From a candidate division WOR-3 bacterium (GTDB lineage Bacteria > SDB-A): a DNA stretch of 40,126 nt. The first letter of the stretch is position 1. Each line of letters opens with the position of its first letter. The stretch spans positions 1 through 40,126 of the forward strand of contig JAFGSQ010000070.1 of assembly GCA_016934535.1 (NCBI GenBank), written 5' to 3'. The translations under genes and the position numbers were made by a program. Shown in pieces: positions 1 through 8,709 of this stretch. Below the pieces are notes generated by a model, which ran no database searches, was not told the DNA's origin, and worked only from the letters and a program-made list of their open reading frames with translations.

Positions 1-9
1 GATCCGCAG

Positions 10-462
10 TCAGTCGCGAGAATTGTCTTTATCTGTTCCTTCGGCTTCATCAGACCTCCTTTTCCACCTGCGAAAAAAGCCTTTTTTGGAATTGCTATTT
101 TTGTTCTCTTCTTTTTTTCGTTTTTTTTCTTCTGAATATCTGGCGTCTTCTTCTTCAATGCCCTGTATTAGCTTCTCGACGTTTTCCCTGTCCTCGAAAA
201 ATGACTGCAATTCCGCGTACATTTTTGTAGGAAAAACTATCTGAACTATGGGGTCGAAAAATATCATCGCCTGACTGCCTATGAAAGACAGCGGCTTCAC
301 ACTCTCAAAAAAAACGATGGCGGGAACAGTGAGCTCCCGCCTTACAATTTCTTTTGAAAGTTTTTCGATTATGTTTTTCTTTTTCTCTTCAGAGAGTTCC
401 TTGCCAAGCGCCAGATCTTCGGGCGGATCCGCGAAAATGTTGTCGAAAAACCTTTTCCCCAT
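10..462 (-). CDS. Conserved-looking hypothetical protein
   Basis: I do not recognise a characterised family. The 150-residue product has a charged N-terminal third, a hydrophobic central stretch (about residues 45-80, containing VPAIVFFESVKPLSF and SQAMIFFDP) that looks like a buried or amphipathic core, and a very Lys/Glu/Arg-rich tail from residue 105. It lies about 57 bp downstream of gcvPB on the same strand and is probably cotranscribed with it. The start is the first ATG after an in-frame stop, and no good Shine-Dalgarno sequence precedes it. The gene is complete, with its TGA stop at 10-12, just inside the window edge. Confidence 0.7.
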   Translation of the reverse strand: MGKRFFDNIFADPPEDLALGKELSEEKKKNIIEKLSKEIVRRELTVPAIVFFESVKPLSFIGSQAMIFFDPIVQIVFPTKMYAELQSFFEDRENVEKLIQGIEEEDARYSEEKKRKKEENKNSNSKKGFFRRWKRRSDEAEGTDKDNSRD

Positions 463-519
463 TAATTCAGTGTTTTAGCTTTTCCGGGGCCGATGAAAAG
501 GTTTCGAGTATGTTTGTCA

Positions 520-1950
520 TTATTTTTGATGTCTCACTTTCAATTCTTTCGCCGCTTTTGTCTCGTCGAGTCTTCCGACAGGCGTATTGACGGGACTCTC
601 TATTATTGTCCCGGGATTCTCGCGGGAAATTCCGTCTATCTCAGTCATCATTTCAATAAAATGATCCAGCGTTTTTTTTGACTCGGTCTCTGTCGGCTCT
701 ATCATTATCGCCTCGCTGACTATGAGGGGAAAATAAATCGTCGGCGCGTGGAAACCCCTGTCGAGAATCGCCTTGGCTATGTCTAAAGTTTTTACTCCGT
801 GTTTTTTCTGCCATTCCCCTGAAAATACGGCTTCATGCATGCATGTCTTATCGTACGGCAGTTTGTAATTGTCTTTAAGAGCCACCCTGACATAGTTCGC
901 GTTTATTATCGCCGCCTCCGAAACTTCTCTCAGTCCGTCGATCCCCATCCTCAGAAGATAGCAGTAAGCTCTCAGAATGACGCCGAAATTGCCGTAGAAC
1001 GAATGAACGGGACCGATTGATTTTCCGGCTTCATTATTGAACGACCACTCTTCGCCTTTCTTTTCGACGCGCGGAACAGGCAGAAAGGCGTCGAGTTCTT
1101 TTGTTACAGCTATGCCTCCGCCGCCGGGTCCGCCGCCTCCATGAGGCGAAGAAAAAGTCTTGTGGAGGTTGAAGTGAAGAATGTCGACTCCGAGTTTCGC
1201 GGGTTTTACTATCCCGAGCAAAGCGTTGAGGTTTGCGCCATCCATGTAGACGAGCCCGCCTTTTTCGTGGACTATTTTGCAAATTTTGGCGAGGTTCTTT
1301 TCGTACAGGCCAAGCGTGTTCGGGTTCGTTATCATCACGGCGGCCGTATCATCGTCGAATTTTTCTGCGACGTCCTCCGGGGACAATATACCTTCACTTG
1401 ACGACTTCACCGTGACAACTTCATATCCAGCCAGAGCAGCTGTCGCAGGATTGGTTCCGTGCGCCGTATCGGGCACCATAATCTTCTTTCTCTGCTTTCC
1501 TTTGTCTGCAAAATACGCACGTACGATAAAAATACCCGTAAGTTCACTCTGAGCGCCTGCGACCGGCTGAAGAGTGACTGAATCGAATCCCGTAAGTTTC
1601 GCGAGAAAATCCTGCGTTTCTCCAATCACTCTGATTGCGCCTCCGGCGCATTTCCGGGGCGCATAGGGGTGAAGCGAAGCGAATTGAGGCCAGGAGGCGA
1701 CGTCTTCGTTTATCTTTGGATTGTATTTCATGGTGCACGATCCGAGAGGGTAAAGGTTTTTGTCGACGTGATAGTTCAAATTCGACAAATTGACAAAATG
1801 TCTTACCACTGCCTGCTCTCCGGGGGACGGTAGGTCAAGAGTGGCTTTGCGTCTGTATTTTTCAGGAATTTTAGTTTCTTTGCCGGCGGGAACCGGCGTG
1901 TAGTTTTCCGGTTTTGCTTGTCCTATGTCAAAAAGTACCGGCTCTCTCAT
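520..1950 (-). CDS. gcvPB: Glycine dehydrogenase (decarboxylating) subunit 2
   Basis: This is the C-terminal-half subunit of two-subunit glycine decarboxylase (P protein). With subunit 1 it carries out PLP-dependent glycine decarboxylation and passes the aminomethyl group to lipoyl-GcvH in the cytoplasm. The 476-residue length is typical of GcvPB. The PLP lysine lies in HLHKTFSSPHGGGGPGGG (Lys264), and DTAHGTNPA and PNTLGLYE are further family signatures. An SD sequence (GGAGG, 4 nt before the ATG) supports the start. The expected partner gcvPA is not upstream; instead there is a 309-bp spacer with repeats and then uvrB. A promoter candidate (2029-2057) suggests separate control. Confidence 0.97.
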   Translation of the reverse strand: MREPVLFDIGQAKPENYTPVPAGKETKIPEKYRRKATLDLPSPGEQAVVRHFVNLSNLNYHVDKNLYPLGSCTMKYNPKINEDVASWPQFASLHPYAPRKCAGGAIRVIGETQDFLAKLTGFDSVTLQPVAGAQSELTGIFIVRAYFADKGKQRKKIMVPDTAHGTNPATAALAGYEVVTVKSSSEGILSPEDVAEKFDDDTAAVMITNPNTLGLYEKNLAKICKIVHEKGGLVYMDGANLNALLGIVKPAKLGVDILHFNLHKTFSSPHGGGGPGGGGIAVTKELDAFLPVPRVEKKGEEWSFNNEAGKSIGPVHSFYGNFGVILRAYCYLLRMGIDGLREVSEAAIINANYVRVALKDNYKLPYDKTCMHEAVFSGEWQKKHGVKTLDIAKAILDRGFHAPTIYFPLIVSEAIMIEPTETESKKTLDHFIEMMTEIDGISRENPGTIIESPVNTPVGRLDETKAAKELKVRHQK

Positions 1951-2028
1951 TTAACCTCCGCTGACGATGACTAAAATAGAAAATCAATCATATAAACAAC
2001 GAAATCATATATGAAAAAACAACGTAAA

Positions 2029-2057
2029 ATATTACATCATCGGGTCTAATAACTCAA
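2029..2057 (-). promoter_or_regulatory. Candidate sigma70-type promoter of gcvPB
   Basis: On the minus strand TTGAGT (2057-2052) and TAATAT (2034-2029) are separated by exactly 17 nt and lie 79 bp or more upstream of the gcvPB ATG in AT-rich sequence. Each hexamer matches 4 of 6 consensus bases, so this is a plausible but unproven promoter. I saw no glycine-riboswitch-like structure in the resulting leader. Confidence 0.4.
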
Positions 2058-2118
2058 TTCGATTTTTTATCCCCAAAATTATCGCAAAAGTTATGAAAAA
2101 AATAATTTCTTGTTAAAG

Positions 2119-2227
2119 CTTCGTGGAACCATAACAACAAAACAAGAGATATCCACCACGAAGGAACAATTGACTACAATTGTTCTTCACGAAGGGGAAA
2201 TTGTATACAATTTCCCTACACGAAGGG
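2119..2227. repeat. 31-bp-period hairpin tandem with CTTCGTG heptamers
   Basis: This fills the spacer between uvrB and gcvPB (1951-2259). The octamer CACGAAGG occurs at 2157, 2188 and 2219, an exact 31-bp period, and an inverted copy CTTCGTGG lies at 2119-2126. Between the octamers are two stem-loops in the same register. At 2164-2185 the arms are GAACAATTG and CAATTGTTC around ACTA; at 2195-2216 they are GGGAAATTG and CAATTTCCC around TATA. The three arm positions that differ change on both sides, so pairing is kept. The function is unknown. No T-tract follows on the minus strand, so these are not standard terminators. Confidence 0.85.
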
Positions 2228-2259
2228 TATTTTCGGTATTATTTTGTAAACAAAAAAAA

Positions 2260-4263
2260 CTAACTACGACCGGCGATTATTTCCTTGAGTTTTTTTACTC
2301 TGTCCCTCAAAACAGCCGCCCTTTCGAACTCCAATTCTTCCGCCGCTTTTTTCATCTCTTTTACGAGCCCTTCTATCTTTTCTATTAGATCTATCCTGCT
2401 CATGCCTTCGGTCGGCTCTTCGGGATAGCCGCCCGCAGGTTTTTTCTCTCTGACCTCGGCAATGGACGTCGCCGCCAGTATTTCTTCACGCGTCTTGACT
2501 ATGGATTTCGGGATTATCTTGTGCTCCCTGTTGAAACCTTCCTGTATCTTTCTTCTCCTTTTTGTTTCTGCAAGTGCTCTCGCCATGGAATCCGTTATCT
2601 CGTCGGCGAAAAGAATTACCTTGCCGCAAAGATTTCTCGCGGCTCTTCCCGCGGTCTGAACCAGGGAAGTTTCGCTCCTGAGAAAACCTTCCCTGTCGGC
2701 GTCGAGTATCATGACAAGACCGACCTCGGGGAGATCGAGACCTTCTCTAAGGAGGTTGACGCCGACAATGACGTCGAAATCCCCGAGCCTGAGCGACCTC
2801 AGTATCTCAACCCTGTCGAGTGATTTTATCTCCGAATGAAGATAAGCCACTCTCATGTCTTCCCCCTTAAGAAAATCGGCGAATTCTTCCGCGGATTTTT
2901 TTGTCAGCGTCGTTATTATTACTCTTTCACCTCTGCCGACTGTTTCCTTGGCTTTTTCGAGTATAACGTCTATCTGTCCCTTTGTTGGACATATTTCGAT
3001 AACGGGATCGACGATACCCGTCGGCCGCGCAATCAGTTCGATCGTGTTTTTCGGCCCGGCTCTTTCTCTCTCATAAAGCGCGGGCGTGGCCGACATGTAG
3101 AGAGTCGTCTGAGCAAGCTGTCTGAATTCTTCGAACTTCAAAGGCCTGTTGTCGAGAGCAGAAGGCAGGCGAAAACCGAATTCGATTAGAGTTTCTTTTC
3201 TCGACCTGTCTCCATGCTCCATTGCCCTTATCTGGGGAATGGTCGCGTGCGATTCGTCAATTACTACCAAAAAATCATCGGGAAAGTAATCTATCAGACA
3301 CCAGGGTTTGGATCCGAGAGGTCTTCCGGACAGATGCCTCGAATAGTTTTCTATACCCTGGCAGTATCCGAAGTTCTCTATCATCTCGATGTCCGATAAA
3401 GTCCTCTGCTCGAGTCTTTGCGCTTCAAGGTCTCTTCCTGATTTCTTGAAATATTCCTTCCTCTCGGCCAGCTCAATCCTTATACTTTCGATGGCTTTCG
3501 GTATGCTGTCTTTTTCTATAAGATACTGTTTTGCGGGGAAAATCACCGCTTCATCGGTCTCACCCGCCGTCCTGAAATCCGGATACGAAATGACGTTTAT
3601 TTTGTCTATGCCGTCGCCGAAGAATTCAAATCTCAGGAACTGTTTTGTTTCATAAGCGGGATAGACGTCCATGACGTCGCCTTTTATTCTGAACGTACCC
3701 GGTCCTGTTTCAATTTCGTTTCTCGAGTAATGAATGTCTATCAGCTTCCTCGCGAATTTCTGCGGAGTCAGTTTTTCTCCTTTTTTGAGGACCAGTGTCC
3801 CCGCTTTGAATACTTCAGGGGAGCCGATGTTGTAGATGCAGGAAACCGAAGCCACAACAATCACGTCCCTTCTCGACACAACGGAAGCCGTGGCTTTGAG
3901 GCGCAAACGGTCTATCGCCTCGTTTACGCTGGCGTCTTTGGCTATGTATGTGTCGGTCTGGGGAAGATAGGCTTCGGGCTGATAATAATCGTAGTAGCTT
4001 ATGAAATACTCCACGGCGTTGTCGGGAAAAAAGCACGAGAGTTCTGCGTATATCTGAGCGGCGAGTGTCTTGTTGTGTGATATAACGAGGACAGGTCTTT
4101 GAATATTTTTTATGACGTTTGCGAGGACGAACGTTTTGCCGGATCCTGTCACGCCGAGCAGAACTGCTTCTTTCCTGCCGCTGTCAAAAAGATTTGTGAT
4201 TTCTTCTATCGCTTTCGGCTGGCCTCCGGTCGGTTTCATTTCTGCTGTCAAATTGAATTTCAT
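2260..4263 (-). CDS. uvrB: Excinuclease ABC subunit B
   Basis: UvrB is the damage-verifying helicase-like subunit of nucleotide excision repair; it is loaded by UvrA and recruits UvrC. The product is 667 residues. It has Walker A GVTGSGKT at residues 37-44, the beta-hairpin region around YYDYYQPEAYLPQTD, VIDESHATIPQ (motif II region), a C-terminal helicase domain with VGVNLLREGLDLPEV and QTAGRAARN, and a terminal UVR coiled coil. I chose the ATG at 4263 rather than 4305 because AGGAG precedes it by about 8 nt and MKFNLTAEMKPTGGQ is the usual N-terminus. It begins 4 nt after the stop of the upstream membrane-protein gene, so it is probably the last gene of that operon. Confidence 0.97.
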   Translation of the reverse strand: MKFNLTAEMKPTGGQPKAIEEITNLFDSGRKEAVLLGVTGSGKTFVLANVIKNIQRPVLVISHNKTLAAQIYAELSCFFPDNAVEYFISYYDYYQPEAYLPQTDTYIAKDASVNEAIDRLRLKATASVVSRRDVIVVASVSCIYNIGSPEVFKAGTLVLKKGEKLTPQKFARKLIDIHYSRNEIETGPGTFRIKGDVMDVYPAYETKQFLRFEFFGDGIDKINVISYPDFRTAGETDEAVIFPAKQYLIEKDSIPKAIESIRIELAERKEYFKKSGRDLEAQRLEQRTLSDIEMIENFGYCQGIENYSRHLSGRPLGSKPWCLIDYFPDDFLVVIDESHATIPQIRAMEHGDRSRKETLIEFGFRLPSALDNRPLKFEEFRQLAQTTLYMSATPALYERERAGPKNTIELIARPTGIVDPVIEICPTKGQIDVILEKAKETVGRGERVIITTLTKKSAEEFADFLKGEDMRVAYLHSEIKSLDRVEILRSLRLGDFDVIVGVNLLREGLDLPEVGLVMILDADREGFLRSETSLVQTAGRAARNLCGKVILFADEITDSMARALAETKRRRKIQEGFNREHKIIPKSIVKTREEILAATSIAEVREKKPAGGYPEEPTEGMSRIDLIEKIEGLVKEMKKAAEELEFERAAVLRDRVKKLKEIIAGRS

Positions 4264-4267
4264 CCTG

Positions 4268-6043
4268 TCATCTCCTGATTTTTCTTTCCGCCAAAAACCA
4301 CGCAAATATCGCCGCTGCGCATATCAGCATAGCCACGGGAAAAAAGTCGTGAATAAAAATCTTTTGCACTGATTCCGTTTCAGTGTGACGAAGCGAATTT
4401 GTGAAAGAGTCCAGATCCAAAACGGACGCGTTTATCAACCGCACAGCGAGACTTTCAGGCACAAATCTTTCTTCGACCGTAAATACAGCTGAATCCACAA
4501 GATCGAAGATTCCGGCTTCGATAAGGTGAGTCCCTTCTTTGACGCCCGTCAGAAAATAATGATGAGTTTCGCCGTCTTTTCCCGCAGGAGATACTTCTCT
4601 GCCGTCGATCTTGACCTCCGGCATTTCCGGGGAATCAATCCAGAAATAAACCGCTTCGTCGGTGAAAAAACCTTTTTTTGGCAACGAAATCCTCAGCGAT
4701 TCAAATTGCCTGCTTTGAGTCCAAAGGACTACTGCTTCGAGAAATTCTTTCGCAAAATCTCTCGCCTCTCCTCCGTCAAAATACCATTTTACAAGGCATT
4801 GAGACGGCATCGTCAACAAAAAACAACCTCTCCTGCTCTCCACAGAGAGAATGGCTTCAGTACCGGACCCGATAAGAACGGTTTTGCCTGAACCCGGGTG
4901 AATCGAAGCGTATGCTGTTACTCCGGACAAAACGAGCCTTTCTGTAAGTTCGTGTTTTTTTCCCATATCGGTTAAAAAAATTATCTCTGGTGTAGCGCCG
5001 CCGGGCGTTCGTCTTTCTTTTACGAGCCAAAAGACAACCGAGCCGTTTCTCCAGTTATAGCGGCTTTCGAACGGGTTTTCGCCGGAAATCCACAGGACTA
5101 GCGAGTACTTTTGAGGTTCGAACTCTGTTTTTACGGCTCTTTCCAGGCCGTCTTCAAAAACAAGCGAACCTTCACCGAGACCTTCCGTATAAACCGACAA
5201 ATTCACCCGAAAATTCCCTGCGAGCAATCTTCTCGCCGAAGCCACCGCCGGATCCGGTTCAGAAGCATAAATAACGGCCTGAACTGCGTTTTCTCCGGCG
5301 CAATAATCGAAATGGCCGCTGTCCATGGATGTCGCAAAAACCATTCTGTGATTCCCTTTTGCTCTCTCATAAACAGTGTAAACAAAGCTTTTCGAAGCGA
5401 ATGGCTCAAGTTCTGTCATTATGCTGTCGGTTATAATTCCGTCTCTTGAAACAAAAACAGTCTCCGAACAGAATGGCCCAGCGTTGGATAAGGTGACGAC
5501 AACGCTCACGGTGTCTCCGGGAAGAATTCTTTCCGTACCGCCTGTGACTGACAAGAATGTCCTCTTTTCAGTCTTCAGAAGAAAAACGAGTGATTCTGCC
5601 GAAAGAGCGACATCCGATGAAAAAGCGTCCAGAGGGAACTTATCCGCCAATACAAAAATCTTTCCTCTGAAAATTCCTTCGGCTTTGGAATACACAAAAA
5701 GAGATTTTGGAGTTATCACACCTGAAAAATCCGTTTCCTGTTTAAATTCAGCGAAAGATAAAAAAGTGTCTTCGCCAAAAAAAAATATCCTGTCTTCACC
5801 GAATGCTTTTATTAAAGAATCAGAATATTCGAAAAACAGATCCTTGTTCCGGGCGTCGATGAAAAGAACGGGAAATATTTTTATCTTTTCGGTTTTTTTG
5901 AAAATTTTCCCGGAAAAAATTATAGTTGAAATGACAACAAAATACAAAATCGCCCTGACGGCGAATTCCGGATTAAATTTCCGGTTAACCGCCAATGAAG
6001 CCGCGATTGAAAACAAAAAGGCGGCGGCAAAATAAACGATCAT
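4268..6043 (-). CDS. Large membrane protein with extracytoplasmic beta-rich region
   Basis: The 591-residue protein is of unknown function. Residues 1-20 and about 28-46 form two N-terminal transmembrane helices, and about 566-585 (ending WFLAERKIRR) form a C-terminal one, leaving a large, probably periplasmic, region. Around residues 160-230 a segment (DTVSVVVTLSNAGPF) resembles a CARDB/Ig-like strand domain. The arrangement of paired N-terminal helices, Ig-like part and C-terminal helix resembles BatA/aerotolerance-associated membrane proteins, but no MIDAS or VWA motif is visible. The start ATG overlaps the stop of nothing upstream in frame, while its 5' end overlaps the preceding lipoprotein gene by 4 bp (ATGA). 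uvrB follows after 4 nt. Confidence 0.85.
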   Translation of the reverse strand: MIVYFAAAFLFSIAASLAVNRKFNPEFAVRAILYFVVISTIIFSGKIFKKTEKIKIFPVLFIDARNKDLFFEYSDSLIKAFGEDRIFFFGEDTFLSFAEFKQETDFSGVITPKSLFVYSKAEGIFRGKIFVLADKFPLDAFSSDVALSAESLVFLLKTEKRTFLSVTGGTERILPGDTVSVVVTLSNAGPFCSETVFVSRDGIITDSIMTELEPFASKSFVYTVYERAKGNHRMVFATSMDSGHFDYCAGENAVQAVIYASEPDPAVASARRLLAGNFRVNLSVYTEGLGEGSLVFEDGLERAVKTEFEPQKYSLVLWISGENPFESRYNWRNGSVVFWLVKERRTPGGATPEIIFLTDMGKKHELTERLVLSGVTAYASIHPGSGKTVLIGSGTEAILSVESRRGCFLLTMPSQCLVKWYFDGGEARDFAKEFLEAVVLWTQSRQFESLRISLPKKGFFTDEAVYFWIDSPEMPEVKIDGREVSPAGKDGETHHYFLTGVKEGTHLIEAGIFDLVDSAVFTVEERFVPESLAVRLINASVLDLDSFTNSLRHTETESVQKIFIHDFFPVAMLICAAAIFAWFLAERKIRR

Positions 6044-7068
6044 TTCACTATTCTTAAAATGAATTCTTTCACATCGTAGGTTAACATGGGAATGTCTTCT
6101 TCGTTAAGCTCGACGAAAGTTTCCGGCAGTGACGAATCGGCTGTAAAAAGAGCGGATCCCTCCGTCTTTAAGCTGTCGTAATCTGCGGAAAAGGCGATCG
6201 CCCTGTAATTCCCCTGTTCGAGAAACGGAACGCTGTACCTTCCTCCGCTTGCCGGGACAAAGTCTATCAATTCAAAAGAATCTCCTGTTACGGCAAAAAA
6301 ACCTTCAAAAGATGAATCCGGGAAATATAAAGTAATGTTTCTCGCAAGACCTTTTATACCGCGGACGACCCTGAAATTCCCGAAACCGGCCATTTCGTTT
6401 CCGGCGATGTCGGAAAATCCCGCAAGCATGACAGAATACAATCTCTTCCTGCTCTCAAAAGTGTCCGCCTCGGGTGGAAAAGTGATTTTAAATTGTGTGT
6501 AATCCGTGCTGAATTCGCTTAAAAAGCCCAATTCCGAGTTCCCTGCTATATACAGATGATTTTCGGGCGAAGAAGCGTCTACAGGTTCTGAAAATAAAGC
6601 CACTACTGCAGAATCCAGCGATCCGTTCAGATCGTAGAGCCCCGGTTCGACAGAGACGAGTACGGGAGGAGTCGTGTCGAGAGCCGACGAGCCGATAAAT
6701 GTCTTTTCAACGGGTCTTATGTAATTGCCGGAAGCATCGGCAATGCTTTCACAGGTCAAAATGTATTCGACGGTGTCAGTTTCATGCGTCGTCAGATGCG
6801 CTACAATGTCGTCAGATCCGAGAACGGCCGCTATAACGGGAATTGTCTCTCCGGTCACTGCATCGGTTATCCTGAACTGTGACGCAGAGACAAAGGATTC
6901 TCTTGACATTTTTTCCGAAAAAACACAGTCAACATGGTTCCTGTCTACAGCTGTTACTCCGGCTATTTTCGGAGCCCACCTGTCAGGGCTTGTAGGAAGA
7001 GCTCTCCTTCCGCAAGAGTGAAAAGCGATTACGGCCGACAGGACAAGCAAGAACTTTTTCATTTTCAT
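6040..7068 (-). CDS. Ig-like domain lipoprotein
   Basis: The 342-residue product has a lipoprotein-like signal peptide: MKMKKFLLVLSAVIAFHSCG, with Cys19 as the likely acylated residue, although the lipobox FHSC is imperfect. The body contains SbsA/Big_5-like Ig modules: the pattern 'VFSEKMSRESFVSASQFRI' near residue 50, and a second copy near 150 (VVALFSEPVDASSPEN). Such modules usually occur in surface or periplasmic proteins. It overlaps the M50 protease gene upstream and the membrane-protein gene downstream by 4 bp (ATGA) each. The partner or ligand is unknown. Confidence 0.85.
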   Translation of the reverse strand: MKMKKFLLVLSAVIAFHSCGRRALPTSPDRWAPKIAGVTAVDRNHVDCVFSEKMSRESFVSASQFRITDAVTGETIPVIAAVLGSDDIVAHLTTHETDTVEYILTCESIADASGNYIRPVEKTFIGSSALDTTPPVLVSVEPGLYDLNGSLDSAVVALFSEPVDASSPENHLYIAGNSELGFLSEFSTDYTQFKITFPPEADTFESRKRLYSVMLAGFSDIAGNEMAGFGNFRVVRGIKGLARNITLYFPDSSFEGFFAVTGDSFELIDFVPASGGRYSVPFLEQGNYRAIAFSADYDSLKTEGSALFTADSSLPETFVELNEEDIPMLTYDVKEFILRIVK

Positions 7069-7721
7069 ATACCGAGAATAACCTTCGAAACAAATTCGAC
7101 AGCGACAAAAAACGGTCTTCTCAAAACAATAAAAACAATCATCAGTAAAAATATCCCCGCGAATCCGTTTATGGACAGATATTTTTCCCGCGTTCTGCCT
7201 TTAAGCAAGAAAGCTAAAATTTTAGAACCGTCCAGAGGTGGAATAGGCAAAAGGTTGACGAACGCTAGCATAATATTTATAAGTACGAAAATCTGAAGTA
7301 GCTGAAACGAAATCCTGAAAATATTAGCGTATTGTTCCACGGGGAACTGAAATCGTGATACGGCAAAAAAAAGAGCTCTGAAAAATATACCGGCTACTAC
7401 AGCCATGGCGATATTTGAAGCCGGACCCGCGGCGGCGACCAGAGGCAGGTCCTTTTCGGGGTTTTTCAGGTTGATCGGATTCACAGGAACCGGTTTTGCC
7501 GCGGCGAAAATGAAAGGCGACCTCGTGAACACGAGAAAAAGAGGAAGCAGTATGCTCATGAAAGGGTCTATGTGAGGCAAAGGGTTGAGAGTCAGCCTGC
7601 CGGACTGTTTTGCCGTCGGGTCTCCCCTCCAGAGAGCGGCGAGTCCGTGAAACACTTCATGCACTACGGCTGAAAAAAGAAGAACAATCAACTGCATCAC
7701 CAGCACGGCGGGATCATTCAT
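7065..7721 (-). CDS. Site-2 protease family (M50) membrane metalloprotease
   Basis: This is a 218-residue integral-membrane zinc protease of the M50 family that would cleave membrane-embedded substrates. Counted from the chosen start, the zinc motif HEVFH is at residues 21-25, followed by NPLPHIDP, AAAGPASN and the third-ligand motif NLLPIPPLDGSK. About six hydrophobic helices are visible and there is no PDZ insertion, as in the short YwhC/Rv-type subgroup. I chose the ATG at 7721 because GGGAG lies about 5 nt upstream; it overlaps the stop of the HD-exoribonuclease gene by 8 bp. The substrate is not predictable. Confidence 0.92.
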   Translation of the reverse strand: MNDPAVLVMQLIVLLFSAVVHEVFHGLAALWRGDPTAKQSGRLTLNPLPHIDPFMSILLPLFLVFTRSPFIFAAAKPVPVNPINLKNPEKDLPLVAAAGPASNIAMAVVAGIFFRALFFAVSRFQFPVEQYANIFRISFQLLQIFVLINIMLAFVNLLPIPPLDGSKILAFLLKGRTREKYLSINGFAGIFLLMIVFIVLRRPFFVAVEFVSKVILGI

Positions 7722-8697
7722 CTTTTCTCCCGAGGTTGGCGAGCCTGACATTTTCGAGAGGCCATATTTTCTGCTGGCTCCATTTGCCCGGTTTTATCTT
7801 TTCGATTTCTTCGCTGATTATCTGCATTCTCGACTCGAGATAATCAATAAGATGGACAAGCCAGGCTTCCGCAGTTTTTGGAGGCTGAGGCGAACCGTAT
7901 TCCCTTTTTCCGTGATGAGACAGCACAACGTGCAGAAGATTTTTCATTTGCACTGACAGTTCTGCCGTTTGGTTGTTCAGCGCTTCATTTTGTATCATCG
8001 CGGCGCCCATGTATATGTGGCCGAAAAGTTCTCCCGAATCGGTCACGGCCGGAGTTCCCCCTCTTTTGAGGGAATATTCGCTTATTTTTCCGATGTCGTG
8101 AAGGATTATACCGGCCACTACAACGTCCCTGTCAGTGAAAGTGTACAGTTCTTCCATTCCCTCATGAATCTTGAGCATCCTCCAAAGATGTTCGAGCAGG
8201 CCTCCAAGATAAGGATGGTGTATTTCCACCGAAGCCGGTGAAGATTTAAGTTCGTCAGCGTAGTCCTGAACAAGCTTTAACGTCAATTCCCTGATGTCTT
8301 TGGCCGAAATCGTTTCTGCTCTTTCGACAGCGTAATTGAACATTTCCTCTATGTTCAACGAAGTTGCTTTTATAAGTTTAACCGGATCGTAATCGTCGTC
8401 GGACGATTGAGCCGCCCTGACAGTCATTATTCTCACCTGCATATCTCCCTGATACTCGTTCAGAGATCCTTCTATCCTGATGTGGCTGCCTTCCGGGATT
8501 TTTTCCAATAAGGAGTAAAGCGGGTCATTTCCGTATACCGGTGCGGCGTTTATCTCTCCCGTGCCGTCGCCCAATACCGCCTGAAGCGACTTCCAGGGAT
8601 TCTGCCCCTCGCCCTGTCTGTATTTGAGTTTCCTGAGTACAGCATAGAAAAAAACCTGATCAAGTTTACCCGAGGTTTTTGCGCTTTTTATGTCCAA
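7714..8697 (-). CDS. YhaM-like 3'-5' exoribonuclease (OB fold plus HD domain)
   Basis: The 327-residue protein has the YhaM/CBF1 architecture. An N-terminal OB-fold (about residues 10-95, with GEINAAPVYGND and IRIEGSLNEYQG) is followed by an HD phosphohydrolase domain with H160-H161, LLEHLWRM, the HD pair in ILHDIGK (residues 200-201), HIYMGAAMI and VLSHHGKREYGSPQPPKT. YhaM relatives degrade RNA 3' to 5' using metal ions. The start is a TTG; an in-frame ATG is lacking and GAGG lies about 9 nt upstream. The coding sequence ends in an 8-bp overlap with the M50 gene. The tRNA-Met upstream is on the other strand. Confidence 0.9.
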   Translation of the reverse strand: MDIKSAKTSGKLDQVFFYAVLRKLKYRQGEGQNPWKSLQAVLGDGTGEINAAPVYGNDPLYSLLEKIPEGSHIRIEGSLNEYQGDMQVRIMTVRAAQSSDDDYDPVKLIKATSLNIEEMFNYAVERAETISAKDIRELTLKLVQDYADELKSSPASVEIHHPYLGGLLEHLWRMLKIHEGMEELYTFTDRDVVVAGIILHDIGKISEYSLKRGGTPAVTDSGELFGHIYMGAAMIQNEALNNQTAELSVQMKNLLHVVLSHHGKREYGSPQPPKTAEAWLVHLIDYLESRMQIISEEIEKIKPGKWSQQKIWPLENVRLANLGRKDE

Positions 8698-8709
8698 ATC
8701 AACATCCTC

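Noticed and set aside
1951-2118. Glycine riboswitch upstream of gcvPB
   Set aside because: The leader is AT-rich with no glycine-aptamer-like conserved pairing; only a promoter candidate is visible.
2150-2230. 31-bp repeats as a short CRISPR array
   Set aside because: Only 8 bases are repeated and the 22-nt segments between them are palindromic; CRISPR repeats are longer and spacers are not palindromes. No cas gene is nearby.
5421-6035. 204-codon plus-strand frame inside the membrane-protein gene
   Set aside because: It is in the opposite strand of a well-supported minus-strand gene; Ser/Lys-rich composition looks like a shadow frame.
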